Part shown: positions 1-8,877 of the stretch, piece by piece
How positions within the stretch are numbered: the stretch's first letter is position 1
How the letters are laid out: every line of letters starts with the position of its first letter
Assembly (NCBI GenBank): GCA_017431105.1
Contig: JAFRLS010000034.1
Coordinates: 62,001 to 126,000, forward strand
Direction of reading: 5' to 3'
DNA length: 64,000 nt
Origin: Candidatus Saccharimonadota bacterium
GTDB taxonomy: Bacteria; Patescibacteriota; Saccharimonadia; Saccharimonadales; Saccharimonadaceae
Program-made: the position numbers and the translations under genes
Notes under the pieces: generated by a model
Database searches by the model: none
What the model saw: the letters and a program-made list of their open reading frames with translations, nothing else
What the model was told of the DNA's origin: nothing

Positions 1-261
1 GGTGTCTATCGGCAAATTTTTCTCAGCAAGATATTTAATGATAAATTCATTACCAATTGAATGACAAACCACAATGGAATTGTCGTTTATATACTCTTTA
101 TACTTATCTAGAATTCTTGCCCAATCTTCATAGATTACGCCTTCTTGTGGCGGGAAACTTGGTAAGATAACTTTAACACTTTGAGCTTCCAGCTTAGCCT
201 TCAGCCATTCATATATTTTCGGGATTCCGTTAAAACCGTGAATCAAGATAACATTTTTCAC
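1..261 (-). CDS. Partial alpha/beta hydrolase, RBBP9/YdeN-like (3' end outside window)
   Basis: I translated this on the minus strand from a GTG at 261; 87 codons are visible and the C-terminus is cut off by the window edge. The N-terminus reads KNVILIHGFNG, the oxyanion-loop strand of small serine hydrolases. Around residues 67-71 the motif CHSIG replaces the usual GHSLG nucleophile elbow, so the Ser is present. The pattern fits the RBBP9/YdeN family of small cytoplasmic hydrolases; the substrate is unknown. It starts 2 nt after the stop of the upstream P-loop gene, so it is probably co-transcribed and translationally coupled. The His and Asp of the triad are not in view. Confidence 0.65.
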   Translation of the reverse strand, partial: MKNVILIHGFNGIPKIYEWLKAKLEAQSVKVILPSFPPQEGVIYEDWARILDKYKEYINDNSIVVCHSIGNEFIIKYLAEKNLPIDT

Positions 262-263
262 AA

Positions 264-1067
264 TTACTCCATTCCTTCTAAATATTTAATTTTAGCTTCG
301 CGGCGGGCGTCGTCGTCCTTTTTAGGTAAGTCGGTGCGTGAAGAATAGTCATTGAATACTTCTAGGCATCCTGAGATTTTGCCGTCGTAAATTGGTGGTT
401 TATCATAGGCGCTCCAAAGGATAATGTGTAAATCGCCCCAAGATTTGGCATAAAATTCCAAAGCATGAGATGTGGCACGGATAAATTCTTTCTCGGCCTC
501 TTTCGTGTGGCGCCATGCACGGCCGGTAAGGTAATGTTCAGTGACTTCCGGAGATACGGCGAGCATGAGAAAGAGAGCTTCATAATTCCCTGCTTTTAGC
601 ATTTTGACTAAAATTTCTTCCATGGATGGGTCAAGTAGTGTAACATCTAAGACAATATCGTACCCGCCCTTAACTAATTCTGACAAAGTCATAAATAGCA
701 TAATCGTGCTAAACTCGTCGGTCATTTTGCGAAGGTTTTCATCACCGTAAAAATCTTTAATTTCTTGATAATATGGATGATATTCTACGAAGCGGCGGGC
801 GGCAAGAAGAATGGGCTCATAATTGTTTTTTGCGCAATAAGCCTCTACGGCGGGGAGAATCTGAGTGGTTTTGCCGGAACCAGAGACGCCAGCGATACGG
901 ATAAAGCGGTGGTTTTTAGTAGCAGCTAGCGTAAAATCCTCTAGAACTTTTGGGAGGATTTTCGGATATTCGGCTAAGCCAACTTGCCATTCGGGTTTTA
1001 CCTCGCTTGGCCAGTGAGCCCGCATATACGCCATGATTTTTGCTAATTCTGAATTACCTTCAGACAT
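264..1067 (-). CDS. P-loop kinase-like protein, zeta-toxin-like fold
   Basis: 267 aa. A Walker A motif GVSGSGKTT lies at residues 60-68, preceded by a short N-terminal helix region (IMAYMRAHW). A later DVTLLD segment near residue 141 sits where zeta-toxin and related small-molecule kinases carry their catalytic Asp, and an Arg-rich segment (GRAWRHTKEAE) could be the lid. No antitoxin gene is adjacent, so a toxin role is not supported; a housekeeping phosphotransferase is equally possible. The start overlaps the upstream lipid-kinase-like gene by 25 nt, and the hydrolase gene follows after 2 nt, giving a three-gene operon. Confidence 0.55.
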   Translation of the reverse strand: MSEGNSELAKIMAYMRAHWPSEVKPEWQVGLAEYPKILPKVLEDFTLAATKNHRFIRIAGVSGSGKTTQILPAVEAYCAKNNYEPILLAARRFVEYHPYYQEIKDFYGDENLRKMTDEFSTIMLFMTLSELVKGGYDIVLDVTLLDPSMEEILVKMLKAGNYEALFLMLAVSPEVTEHYLTGRAWRHTKEAEKEFIRATSHALEFYAKSWGDLHIILWSAYDKPPIYDGKISGCLEVFNDYSSRTDLPKKDDDARREAKIKYLEGME

Positions 1068-1957
1068 GTTTCGCCTTTCTTGACTTCAATTTTTTTAATA
1101 TTTTCAAAAACTTTATATTCTCCTTCGGCCTGTAGTTCTACAGTGGTAGGACTGGAGAATTCTAAAATGTCCCCGGTAGTTTCAATGCCTGGAACACGAT
1201 GAAAAATGCTCTTGGTCATAAGTGTGGTGAGGTTCCAGAAATTAGCTAACGGGGCGGCCATACTACGGAAAATTTTTGGCCTTAGATAATCATCACCACC
1301 CTTCATGACGCGACACATGGATTTACCATTAACTGCAGCATAGTCTGAAGTCTTTCTATGTTGTTTAACACCATTGATTGATAAACCTGGTAAATAAATT
1401 TTCGTATGGCGATTTTTAAAATACCATTTTGCAAGGCCTAAATATGAGCGCCATGAACTTTTGCGGCCTTTTTGAAGAGTCTTGCGGACCTCGGGTTGAT
1501 CGAAAATCTCAACCGCTTCCCCAGTCATCCCCATGGTGACATAACAGCTAGCATAGCGCCAATGTTTACCATCGACGGCAATGTCTAATGGATATAACTT
1601 TTTAATATGCCTAGGATTGATATTCCGCAGAATATCATCGAGCTTCTTGGTGCCTAAAGTGCGAGCCAAATCGTTAAAATTACCGTATGACAGAACAGCA
1701 AGGGTGGTGGATTTATCAGACCTAATAATAGCATTCATGGCCATAGAGGCGGTGGCGTCGCCACCAGCGGAAATCACAATATCGTCGTCTTTTATAATTT
1801 TAGCTAGGCGCGAAACGTTATCTTCGAAATTGGTTTTTTTAATAATATACTTACCGATGATGTAGCCTTTAAGTTCAGGGAGACGGTCTAGAATTTCGGT
1901 ACGAACATGAATATACTGTGATGAGTTCTCGTTATAAACAATGAGGAGGCGTTGCAT
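1043..1957 (-). CDS. Diacylglycerol kinase catalytic-domain protein (YegS/DgkB type)
   Basis: 304 aa, the usual length for bacterial lipid kinases. The segment ISAGGDATAS near residue 63 is the GGDGT nucleotide-binding motif with Ala for the second Gly, and LSYGNFNDLARTLG near residue 88 matches the P(x)GTxNDxAR substrate loop of the DAGK_cat family. The product probably phosphorylates a membrane lipid alcohol at the inner leaflet. The start has a Shine-Dalgarno-like GAAAGG. It overlaps the zeta-like gene by 25 nt. The exact lipid substrate cannot be read from the sequence. Confidence 0.75.
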   Translation of the reverse strand: MQRLLIVYNENSSQYIHVRTEILDRLPELKGYIIGKYIIKKTNFEDNVSRLAKIIKDDDIVISAGGDATASMAMNAIIRSDKSTTLAVLSYGNFNDLARTLGTKKLDDILRNINPRHIKKLYPLDIAVDGKHWRYASCYVTMGMTGEAVEIFDQPEVRKTLQKGRKSSWRSYLGLAKWYFKNRHTKIYLPGLSINGVKQHRKTSDYAAVNGKSMCRVMKGGDDYLRPKIFRSMAAPLANFWNLTTLMTKSIFHRVPGIETTGDILEFSSPTTVELQAEGEYKVFENIKKIEVKKGETCLKVIQN

Positions 1958-1972
1958 GATGGCCTTTCGGGA

Positions 1973-2362
1973 TTAGACCCCGTTGAAGCCTGGCAATAAC
2001 CATTGGAGAAGTGCATAGATTAATACATAGATACCTAGGCCAATAACTATCTCAAAAATGCGGCGCTTGGCTTTGCGAGTTTGTTCTTCGTTACCGCCAG
2101 CAGTGAGATATTGAACGCCGGAAATACTGATACCGATGACGCCGAGAATACCGATGCCGACGCTCATGATATCGACAACTAGTTTAAGGACATGCATTAC
2201 GCTTGAGCCTTTACCGTCGTCGCAACTGCAGCCGTCTGCGAGTATAGAGGTTTTAACACCCGTGCTACCGTCTGAACACGTGCAACTCTCAGCAAAGGCT
2301 GGCGCGAACATCATTGCGCTACCCATGAATATTGCGATTACGGCATATATTATTTTTTTCAT
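1973..2362 (-). CDS. VirB2/TrbC-like small membrane protein (type IV secretion pilin type)
   Basis: 129 aa. Residues 1-24 form a signal peptide ending AFAES. A Cys-rich stretch with CTC and CSC motifs follows, then two hydrophobic segments (about 58-80 and 100-120) separated by a charged loop GGNEEQTRKAKRR. Two helices around a short basic loop is the architecture of VirB2/TrbC pilins and of the PilA-independent pilin-like proteins common in CPR genomes. No VirB4 or VirB6 gene is adjacent here. The SD GGAGGTAAT is strong. The gene follows rpoD at 10 nt and is separate from the type IV pilus locus at 16-27 kb. Confidence 0.6.
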   Translation of the reverse strand: MKKIIYAVIAIFMGSAMMFAPAFAESCTCSDGSTGVKTSILADGCSCDDGKGSSVMHVLKLVVDIMSVGIGILGVIGISISGVQYLTAGGNEEQTRKAKRRIFEIVIGLGIYVLIYALLQWLLPGFNGV

Positions 2363-2372
2363 ATTACCTCCT

Positions 2373-3347
2373 CTATTTTAAATATTCGTGTAATTTTTTG
2401 GTTTCTTTATTCTTGCGAAGTTTTGAAAGGGCCTTAGCTTCAATTTGACGAATACGTTCACGAGTGACATCAAATTCATTGCCAACCTCTTCCAAAGTGT
2501 GTGGCCGTCCACCACCAATACCAAAGCGCAGACGAATGATTTTTTGTTCCCTGTCAGTCAGGGTGGCGATAATTTCAGAAAGTTGCTCTTTTAAAATTTG
2601 GTTGGCGGCAGAATCTTCTGGAGAATCACGCTCTTCATCTTCAACAAAATCACCGAGTACAGAATCTTCATCATCTCCTTCGCGGCCGACAGAGGCGTCC
2701 AGTGAGGCAATATCCTGCTTTATCCGCATCACGTAATCAATCTTCTCTGGTTCCATATCTAGCTCTTTGGCAATTTCTTCGTTAGTTGGTTCGCGGTTAA
2801 GTTCGGCGGTGAGTTTACGGGTAGTTCTTAAAACTTTATTGATGGTTTCGACCATGTGAACTGGGATACGAATAGTGCGAGCTTGGTCGGCGATAGCGCG
2901 AGTAATAGCTTGGCGCACCCACCAAGTAGCGTAAGTAGAAAACTTAAAACCTTTTTCAGGGTCAAACTTTTCAACGGCACGAAGTAGACCAGTATTCCCT
3001 TCTTGAATTAAATCTAGAAAATCAAGACCGCGACCACCATAACGCTTAGCAATGGAAACTACAAGGCGCATATTAGATTCAACCATTTTGTTTTTGGCCT
3101 TTTTATCTCCTTTAACTATACGTTGGGCAAGGTCGGCTTCTTCTTCGGGAGTTAATAATGGAATTTTACCGATTTCACGGAGATAAAGACGGACCGAATC
3201 ATCAGCAAAAGCGTCAACATTCTCGGCCGTAATAGCAAGATCTTCATCAGAAAGCTCTTCTTCCCCCTCAAGATCGGAAGTTTCAGGTTCGTCAAAATCA
3301 AGTGCCAAATCATTTGCGTTCAAAATATCTTCTTGATTTTGATCCAT
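2373..3347 (-). CDS. rpoD: RNA polymerase primary sigma factor (sigma-70)
   Basis: 324 aa. Region 1.2 ([14 protein letters not shown], residues 52-65), region 2 (about 90-160, with [10 protein letters not shown], the -10 recognition and melting helix) and region 4.2 (helix-turn-helix [18 protein letters not shown] near the C-terminus) are all clear. The acidic N-terminus is short, so a full region 1.1 is absent, as in many small genomes. The gene lies 15 nt downstream of dnaG, the conserved dnaG-rpoD arrangement. A TATACT hexamer at 3355-3360 sits 7 nt before the ATG, so an internal leaderless transcript is possible. Confidence 0.97.
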   Translation of the reverse strand: MDQNQEDILNANDLALDFDEPETSDLEGEEELSDEDLAITAENVDAFADDSVRLYLREIGKIPLLTPEEEADLAQRIVKGDKKAKNKMVESNMRLVVSIAKRYGGRGLDFLDLIQEGNTGLLRAVEKFDPEKGFKFSTYATWWVRQAITRAIADQARTIRIPVHMVETINKVLRTTRKLTAELNREPTNEEIAKELDMEPEKIDYVMRIKQDIASLDASVGREGDDEDSVLGDFVEDEERDSPEDSAANQILKEQLSEIIATLTDREQKIIRLRFGIGGGRPHTLEEVGNEFDVTRERIRQIEAKALSKLRKNKETKKLHEYLK

Positions 3348-3362
3348 TTAGCTAAGTATAGT

Positions 3363-5003
3363 CTATCTAGCTGAATTTTGCAAGCTAAGAATCTCGCGCA
3401 GAATGTCTTCATAAGCGTCATCATCTTCACTTAGTTCAGCAAGCTTAGCGTTTAGCTCCTTGATGCGATGCTTTCTGCATTCATCCTTGTAGCGTAACAT
3501 TAGCTCAGCGGCTTCTTTTTCGTAATTTAAATCTTTTAGCCTATTGTGCTCATTATTAAATATTAATTCTAACTCGCTGAGCCTAGTTTCGTCTTCTGGG
3601 ATATCTAATGGGATCTTAGTTTTAGTAATGCCACCAAATAGTTTGAGGGCCAGGAGGCTATTTTCGAGTTTTTGAATATTATCTGGTATTATTGTAGTCT
3701 TTGGTTTTTTCAAATATCTGTGGGTGGCTGATTGTTCTAGTTTTTTATTCAACCTTTCTCCCTTTTCGCGCAAGATTTCTACTTCGATACCGAGCTTCTT
3801 TGCGACTTTTTCTTCGTAACTAGCACGCTCGACCTCATCCTTGACATAACTGAGAAGCTGGAGTGCAACATCGGAATATTTTTTCTTATCTGGGGCGAGA
3901 TTGAAGTTTAGGTTCTCTTCGTATTTTTTAAGAAGCCAATCTACTGCGGGCACACGTTCTTCAACGGCTTGTTGCCAAAGCTTGGGATCTTTTTGAATTA
4001 ATTCGTCTGGATCTTTGGCGCCATGATAATTGGAAATAACTGTAAGATTAATGCCAAGGTCGCCAGCGAGCATAATCGCGCGTTCGGTGGCTTTTACCCC
4101 GGCTTCGTCACCATCGTAAGCCAGACGAATGTCTGAAGTAAGTTTTGATAAGATTTTAAGATGTTGTTCGGTCATGGCTGTGCCAGAAGTGGCAACTGCT
4201 TCTTTTACTCCAGCCTGGTGAGAAGAAATAACATCCATGTTCCCCTCTACGATCACAACGAAACCGCTGCGGCGAATAGCTTCTTTGGCATGGTACAAAC
4301 CAAAAATAAAACGAGATTTATTAAATAGTATAGTTTCTGGCGTATTGAGATATTTGGGTTCGCCTTTTTTTAAAATGCGTGCGGTAAAACCAATCACATT
4401 ACCAGAAGTATCGATAAACGGCACCATCATGCGGTCTCGGAATAGGTCGCTTTTGTATTGGTTAAGTAGGCCAGCGGAATCAAGTTCGCCTATTGTAAAC
4501 CCACGTTTTCCTAAAACGTTTAGAAGTGCCTTACCGCCGGCGGGAGAATATCCGATTTTGAATTCTTCGACAGTTTTACGATTTAGATTGCGTTTATAAA
4601 ATACATATTCGCAAACAGATTTATCACGAACGAGACAGGCCTGATAATATTTTGTAGCAAGGGTAAGGGCTTCTTTAGCACGACTTTTGCGTTTACTAAC
4701 GCCGGCATCACCGCCATAGTATTTAGTGAGATCTACCCCGGCTTGAGCAGCTAGTTTTTCAATAGCCTCCTTGAAGCTAATTCCCTCTACTTCCATTACG
4801 AAAGAAAAGATATCGCCGCCCTTATTAGCAGAAAAGTCGTGCCAAATACCTTTCTCGGGAGAAACCATGAAAGATGGAGTTTTGTCGATGCCCCAAGGAG
4901 AATGCCCTTTTAAATTCCGGCCGGCCCGCTTTAATTCTACATACCCACCTACCACATCTTCGATCGCGAGCCGAGATTTGATTTCTTCCTTCGCGTCGTT
5001 CAT
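3363..5003 (-). CDS. dnaG: DNA primase, zinc ligands missing
   Basis: I choose the ATG at 5003 (MNDAKEEIKS), 6 nt downstream of a TATAAT hexamer at 5010-5015; the longer reading from 5045 would translate into the palindromic element. The product is 546 aa. The N-terminal CHC2 zinc domain is recognisable (KTPSFMVSPEKG), but the four ligand positions of E. coli DnaG carry Ser, Gly, Asp and Asn/Ala-type residues (HSPWG for CPFH; DFSANKGGD for CFGCGAHGN). The TOPRIM core is intact (VIVEGNMDV and YDGDEAG). It makes RNA primers at the replication fork. Loss of the zinc site is the oddity. Confidence 0.95.
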   Translation of the reverse strand: MNDAKEEIKSRLAIEDVVGGYVELKRAGRNLKGHSPWGIDKTPSFMVSPEKGIWHDFSANKGGDIFSFVMEVEGISFKEAIEKLAAQAGVDLTKYYGGDAGVSKRKSRAKEALTLATKYYQACLVRDKSVCEYVFYKRNLNRKTVEEFKIGYSPAGGKALLNVLGKRGFTIGELDSAGLLNQYKSDLFRDRMMVPFIDTSGNVIGFTARILKKGEPKYLNTPETILFNKSRFIFGLYHAKEAIRRSGFVVIVEGNMDVISSHQAGVKEAVATSGTAMTEQHLKILSKLTSDIRLAYDGDEAGVKATERAIMLAGDLGINLTVISNYHGAKDPDELIQKDPKLWQQAVEERVPAVDWLLKKYEENLNFNLAPDKKKYSDVALQLLSYVKDEVERASYEEKVAKKLGIEVEILREKGERLNKKLEQSATHRYLKKPKTTIIPDNIQKLENSLLALKLFGGITKTKIPLDIPEDETRLSELELIFNNEHNRLKDLNYEKEAAELMLRYKDECRKHRIKELNAKLAELSEDDDAYEDILREILSLQNSAR

Positions 5004-5008
5004 AGGAT

Positions 5009-5096
5009 GATTATAACACGGATATCCTTTTGAGGACACACTCAAGGCCGTTCGGCCAAGCTTACGGTCCTCAAAAGGACATTCCGTGTTATAATC
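5009..5096. repeat. Palindromic element 1, intergenic, promoter-bearing arms
   Basis: Left arm 5009-5036 and right arm 5068-5096 are inverted copies differing at few positions; both contain CGTGTTATAATC. Between them lies a core of about 31 nt with ACACTCAAGG, a GGCCGTTCGGCC palindrome and CTTACGGTCC. The arms place a TATAAT box 6 nt before dnaG on one side and 6 nt before the gene at 5102 on the other. The core resembles those at 32.4 and 49.8 kb. Confidence 0.9.
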
Positions 5097-5101
5097 TTAG
5101 T

Positions 5102-5704
5102 ATGGATAATACGGAATATCTCAAGCAAATCTCACAAACGGTGAGACCGGAAAAGAAATCGAGAGGGTGGATGTCGTCGCCGATTTTTAAAGTAGTGGTG
5201 GGTGGGATACTAGCTTTTATTGTTATTATGATAATTGGGTCAGTAATAACTGGTGGTAAGACTAGTCTTAAAGAGCAGACGATTTCATTAAAGTTACATG
5301 TTGAAAACACTATGAACGTGGTATCTGAATACCAAACAAATTTGAAATCTTCAGATTTAAGATCTAGCAGCGCTTCACTTTCTGGTATATTGTCTAACAC
5401 TAACCGTAAATTGACAGAATATATAGAAGGCAAATATTCCGATAAAGATTCTAAAGATCTAGAAGAAGAAGCCACCACGCATAAAGATGAGTTGGAAAAT
5501 GATTTGTTTGAAGCGAAGATTAATGGAATCTTAGATCGGATTTTCGCACACAAAATGGCGCTTGAGGTTTCTTTAATCATCGCAGAAGAAACTAGTATAT
5601 ACGATGCTTCTAAAGATGAGAACCTGAAATCGATATTAGAGAGTTCATATAATAGCTTGAATAATTTGTATAATAATTTTAACGATTTTTCGGAAACTAA
5701 ATAA
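5102..5704 (+). CDS. Membrane-anchored protein of unknown function
   Basis: 200 aa from ATG 5102, chosen because TATAAT at 5090-5095 is 6 nt upstream (a leaderless start); the in-frame ATG at 5030 lies inside the palindromic element. A short cytoplasmic N-terminus is followed by one strongly hydrophobic segment (about residues 28-51), then a long polar, Lys/Glu/Ser-rich, probably alpha-helical and coiled-coil-prone outer domain. I do not recognise a family. mscL follows 13 nt downstream with its own SD, so the two are probably co-transcribed. Confidence 0.8.
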   Translation: MDNTEYLKQISQTVRPEKKSRGWMSSPIFKVVVGGILAFIVIMIIGSVITGGKTSLKEQTISLKLHVENTMNVVSEYQTNLKSSDLRSSSASLSGILSNTNRKLTEYIEGKYSDKDSKDLEEEATTHKDELENDLFEAKINGILDRIFAHKMALEVSLIIAEETSIYDASKDENLKSILESSYNSLNNLYNNFNDFSETK

Positions 5705-5717
5705 AAGAAAGGATAAT

Positions 5718-6128
5718 ATGAGTAAAACCGAAAAAGTGGCGGGCAAAACCAAAGAAACATTAGGCAAGGCACGCGAGAAAAGCTCCGGGTTCAGGAAGGA
5801 ATTTATCGAGTTTATCAATCGTGGCTCGGTGGTAGATCTCGCAGTGGGCGTCGCAGTAGGTGGTGCATTTACGGCAATCGTTAATTCCTTGGTGAATGAT
5901 ATTATTATGCCAATCGTAGGACTAATAGCGGGGGGCGTGGATTTTACGAATTTAGCGATTAGGATACCAAACTTTTTCGGTACTGGTGACGAAGCAGTAA
6001 TCGCCTATGGCAATTTCATCCAAAATGTTATTCAATTCTTAATAATTGCCTGGGTGATTTTCATGATTGTAAAAGCAATGAATCGTATCAATCGTAAAAG
6101 AGACGAGAAAAAGGCGACTAAGGCCTAG
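5718..6128 (+). CDS. mscL: Large-conductance mechanosensitive channel
   Basis: 136 aa, normal MscL length. The pore helix TM1 ([20 protein letters not shown]) and the NDIIMPIVG segment are diagnostic; TM2 is near residues 95-118, with a basic cytoplasmic tail [11 protein letters not shown]. An extra basic N-terminal stretch of about 25 residues precedes the [11 protein letters not shown] helix. The channel releases solutes under hypo-osmotic shock. The SD AAAGGATAAT precedes the ATG. The 3' end overlaps the convergent gene at 6125 by 4 nt. Confidence 0.97.
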   Translation: MSKTEKVAGKTKETLGKAREKSSGFRKEFIEFINRGSVVDLAVGVAVGGAFTAIVNSLVNDIIMPIVGLIAGGVDFTNLAIRIPNFFGTGDEAVIAYGNFIQNVIQFLIIAWVIFMIVKAMNRINRKRDEKKATKA

Positions 6129-6409
6129 CTCAAATTATAGCTAAGACGGACGAGATCACAAAGCTCGTCCGTTTTTAGTTGGTTAGCAAGCACGATTTCG
6201 ATGCCACCACGGCCAAAATAACGCGACTCCATAACAGACTCGTATTTTTCTTTTAGGAGCCTAGCGAGCTCGTCATCGGTGCGTACTTCAATAGTATTTT
6301 TGTTAATGACTAGAAAAACTCTGTCATCTTTCAAAAACAGCTCGCGCTTTTTTTCTTTTTTTGACGTAAAATCGCCAATGCCAGTTACTTCAGAAAGGTT
6401 AAATACCAT
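6125..6409 (-). CDS. Small MmcQ/YjbR-like protein
   Basis: 94 aa. The C-terminal half, with [20 protein letters not shown] then LVRLSYNL, resembles the end of MmcQ/YjbR proteins (a substrate-like strand, then an (E)SYxLV helix). The N-terminus carries a Lys-rich patch [11 protein letters not shown] and a strand [12 protein letters not shown] typical of the same fold. It overlaps orn by 25 nt in another frame. The role of the family is poorly defined, so I assign none; identity is moderate because the protein is shorter than typical members. Confidence 0.6.
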   Translation of the reverse strand: MVFNLSEVTGIGDFTSKKEKKRELFLKDDRVFLVINKNTIEVRTDDELARLLKEKYESVMESRYFGRGGIEIVLANQLKTDELCDLVRLSYNLS

Positions 6410-6909
6410 TTTAATTCCTCAATTGAACCTATGATATCATCGAGGGCACGATGATTCTCGGGCTTAATAAATTTTTTATTTAGCGCGTTTTCAAAATAAA
6501 TTTTCCAAGCAGAAACGTCGAGCATACGGTAATGTAAGAGCTGATTGAGTTGTGGCATTTCTCGCTCAATGAATTTACGATCTTGATGGATTGAATTTCC
6601 AGCTAGATATATTTCCTTACCAAAGTTGTCTTCTACGAATTTTATTAATTCTTTTTCTACTTCTGCGACAGGCCTGCCAGAGACATTCTGCGAAATAAGC
6701 GCATCACGAGACTTAGAATTTTCTTCCCAGAATTTACCGACCATGCGCTCTTTCATGAGGGCTTCGTCAACCTTAACTACGGCTTCAAATCGGGCGATTT
6801 CCTCGAATTTCATATCTGTAGCAATGGCTGCAACCTCCAAAATTTTGTCTTTGTTCGGATCAAGACCGGTCATTTCTAAATCAATCCATAAAAGTTTGGC
6901 TTTTTTCAT
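6385..6909 (-). CDS. orn: Oligoribonuclease (DEDDh 3'-5' exonuclease)
   Basis: 174 aa. Exo I motif LWIDLEMTGLDP near residue 7, Exo II in GNSIHQDRKFI, and Exo III HRALDDI give the DEDDh residues in order; KNKFIKPENHRALDD-like spacing is that of Orn. It degrades 2-5 nt RNA fragments, including pGpG, in the cytoplasm. The gene begins 2 nt after the stop of argS, so it is part of the argS-orn-yjbR-like operon. Orn is mostly proteobacterial and actinobacterial, and CPR bacteria often carry it. Confidence 0.93.
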   Translation of the reverse strand: MKKAKLLWIDLEMTGLDPNKDKILEVAAIATDMKFEEIARFEAVVKVDEALMKERMVGKFWEENSKSRDALISQNVSGRPVAEVEKELIKFVEDNFGKEIYLAGNSIHQDRKFIEREMPQLNQLLHYRMLDVSAWKIYFENALNKKFIKPENHRALDDIIGSIEELKWYLTFLK

Positions 6910-6910
6910 C

Positions 6911-8545
6911 TTACATTTCCTCTGGAATTTCGATTCCTAAAATATTTAAACCATGGGTCATGGTATCAAGGTAGATTTTGACGAGTTTAAGACGATTTTC
7001 TTCTTCCGGAGAACCAACCACTGGGCAATTTTCATAAAAGCGAGAGAAAGCCTGAGCAAGCTCATATAAGTAATTCGCGACTTTGTGAGGGGCCATTTCG
7101 GCGACGGATTCTTTTAGTACGCCCTTATACTCAAGACATTTCTTGATTAAATTCTTTTCTTCTGAGGCTAAAATATATTCATGTGAAGCATTTTTCAAAT
7201 TCCCTTTTTGTAAAATTTTCTTCGCGCGGACGGCGGAATAGAGGAGGTAGGGGCCAGAGTTGCCGGTCATTTTAACGGATTCTTGAGGGTCGAAAATGAT
7301 GTCGCCGCCCATCTTATATTTAAGGAAAGCGTACTTGGTGGCAGCGAGAGAAACTTTGTTGTCTTTAGAATGGTATTCTGATTCTAGAGCTTCGTCTATT
7401 AAATTTAGAACGTCGATAGCTTTTAAGAAATTGCCTTTTCTAGATGACATTTTGACGTTGCCGGGCAGTTTAACGAGCCCGTGGATTAGGTGATTAGTTT
7501 TTTCGACTAGCTCCGGCGCATACTGCTCAATAGACTTTAAAACTACTTTCATATAATCTAATTGCTCGCTACCAGTGATTACAACAGATTTGTCAAAATG
7601 GTAGTCATCCCATTTGGTAAAAATTAGTCCAACATCTTTGGTTTCGTAAGTTGGAACACCTTCTTGATTAATAAATACGCGAGTGTGTAGACCGAATTTG
7701 TCGCCCCGGAAAATAACAGCGCCATCGCTTAATTCGTAAACGCCCTTTTCCAGTTGTTCTTGTACTTTTTGAAGCCCCAGGGATGCGACGGTAGATTCTG
7801 GATAAAATTTGTCGAACTTAACGCCGATTTTGGCATAAAAATCATTAAAATAATCGTAAGATAATTCCCTGCCACGCCAGTAAAGTTTGGCAAGGCCAGA
7901 ATCATGAAGATTTTCAGAATTAATTTTGTAAATCTCTTTATTAAGCTTGGTAATTTCAGCGTGAGCCGACTCATCTTCGTCGTAAGCAGCTGTACCCTCA
8001 ACATAACATTTGGCAATATCGTCGATTTTGAGCTCGTCGATATTTTTTTGTCTTAAAACATACATGGTCTTGGCAACATGAAGACCAACATCGCCACCGA
8101 AGTTGGCACGAATAACTTTGGCGCCAGCGTATTCAAAGAGTCGAGAAATGGAATCACCAACGATGCTAGTATACAGATGGCCAACATGAAGAACTTTAAA
8201 TGGGTTCGGATCGCTAAATTCACAAATAACAGTTTTGCCGTTAAATTCATTGGAAGAAATGGCGTTAGAGAAATTATCGGACAAATTATTTATGGCAGTG
8301 TTCAAGAAAGTGTCTGACAAAGTGAAATTCAAGAAACCGGGGGCAGAAACATTGGCGCCAAGTTCAGTATTTAGCTCCTCGGCGATTTGCATTGGGGCTT
8401 TATGGAGGGATTTGGCGAGTTTTAAGGGGGCGTTAGTGGAATAGTCGGCATTGATACTCTCTGGAGAAGTGGTAAAATCAGGATCAAAATCAATATCATA
8501 TAAGTTTTTGATGGTTTTTTTGAGTTGTTCCCTAATTTCTTCCAT
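6911..8545 (-). CDS. argS: Arginyl-tRNA synthetase
   Basis: 544 aa class I synthetase. An N-terminal Add1 domain recognises the tRNA D-loop; the HIGH motif is HVGH in FKVLHVGHLYTS (about residue 120), and the KMSKS loop is KMSSRKGN (near 375). A C-terminal DALR helical bundle with the family ending (YLYELAQAFSRFYENCPV) is present. TATAAT lies at 8555-8560, 9 nt before the ATG, so the leader is at most 2-3 nt. It is first in the operon with orn. Confidence 0.97.
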   Translation of the reverse strand: MEEIREQLKKTIKNLYDIDFDPDFTTSPESINADYSTNAPLKLAKSLHKAPMQIAEELNTELGANVSAPGFLNFTLSDTFLNTAINNLSDNFSNAISSNEFNGKTVICEFSDPNPFKVLHVGHLYTSIVGDSISRLFEYAGAKVIRANFGGDVGLHVAKTMYVLRQKNIDELKIDDIAKCYVEGTAAYDEDESAHAEITKLNKEIYKINSENLHDSGLAKLYWRGRELSYDYFNDFYAKIGVKFDKFYPESTVASLGLQKVQEQLEKGVYELSDGAVIFRGDKFGLHTRVFINQEGVPTYETKDVGLIFTKWDDYHFDKSVVITGSEQLDYMKVVLKSIEQYAPELVEKTNHLIHGLVKLPGNVKMSSRKGNFLKAIDVLNLIDEALESEYHSKDNKVSLAATKYAFLKYKMGGDIIFDPQESVKMTGNSGPYLLYSAVRAKKILQKGNLKNASHEYILASEEKNLIKKCLEYKGVLKESVAEMAPHKVANYLYELAQAFSRFYENCPVVGSPEEENRLKLVKIYLDTMTHGLNILGIEIPEEM

Positions 8546-8595
8546 ATATAATGTATTATAACATATCTAGAAGGATATGATATAATAGGGGTAGA

Positions 8596-8670
8596 GCGGG
8601 TATCGTATAGCGGCTATTATGTATCCTTCCCAAGGATGAGATCAGGGTTCGACTCCCTGTACCCGCACCA
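8596..8670 (+). tRNA. tRNA-Gly(CCC), CCA encoded
   Basis: The acceptor GCGGGTA pairs with TACCCGC, followed by A73 and an encoded CCA. The anticodon arm is TATCC-TTCCCAA-GGATG with anticodon CCC, and the T arm is CAGGG-TTCGACT-CCCTG. A TATAAT box (8581-8586) with an upstream TGA gives an extended -10 promoter. Confidence 0.95.
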
Positions 8671-8683
8671 GTGTTGATAAACA

Positions 8684-8705
8684 GCCTCTTTAAGAGGCGT
8701 TTTTT
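8684..8705 (+). terminator. Rho-independent terminator of tRNA-Gly
   Basis: GCCTCTT/AAGAGGC stem with a run of six T follows the tRNA by 13 nt. Confidence 0.85.
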
Positions 8706-8738
8706 CATCTGTTGAGGATTGGTAGCATAAGTGTTATA

Positions 8739-8767
8739 TTGACAAAATTCGTGTTGTGTGGTATAAT
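8739..8767 (+). promoter_or_regulatory. Consensus sigma-70 promoter
   Basis: TTGACA at 8739-8744 and TATAAT at 8762-8767 with an exact 17-nt spacer. It is among the strongest promoters in the window and drives the secreted protein at 8908 with a leader of about 130 nt. Confidence 0.9.
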
Positions 8768-8826
8768 TAGGGTGTAACCTTGTATAAAGCCAAGGTTAGA
8801 CCTTTAACGTTTGCTGTTTGAGATGC

Positions 8827-8877
8827 TTTTGCAACTCACTCTGTTTATTAATGTAACAGATAGTGTGAGTTGCAAAA
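8827..8877 (+). promoter_or_regulatory. Long hairpin in the 5' leader of the secreted-protein gene
   Basis: Arms 8827-8845 and 8855-8877 share TTTTGCAACTCAC and its complement, continuing to CTGTT/AACAG around an AT-rich loop. The stem ends 15 nt before the SD AGGAGG (8893-8898). It is not followed by a T-run, so it is a 5' stabiliser or regulator rather than a terminator. Confidence 0.75.

Noticed and set aside
264-1957. Toxin-antitoxin pair from the zeta-like gene
   Set aside because: The partner overlapping it is a lipid-kinase-like protein, not an epsilon-type antitoxin.
5030-5101. Upstream in-frame ATG at 5030 as the start of the anchored protein
   Set aside because: It would translate the palindromic core; the ATG at 5102 follows TATAAT by 6 nt.
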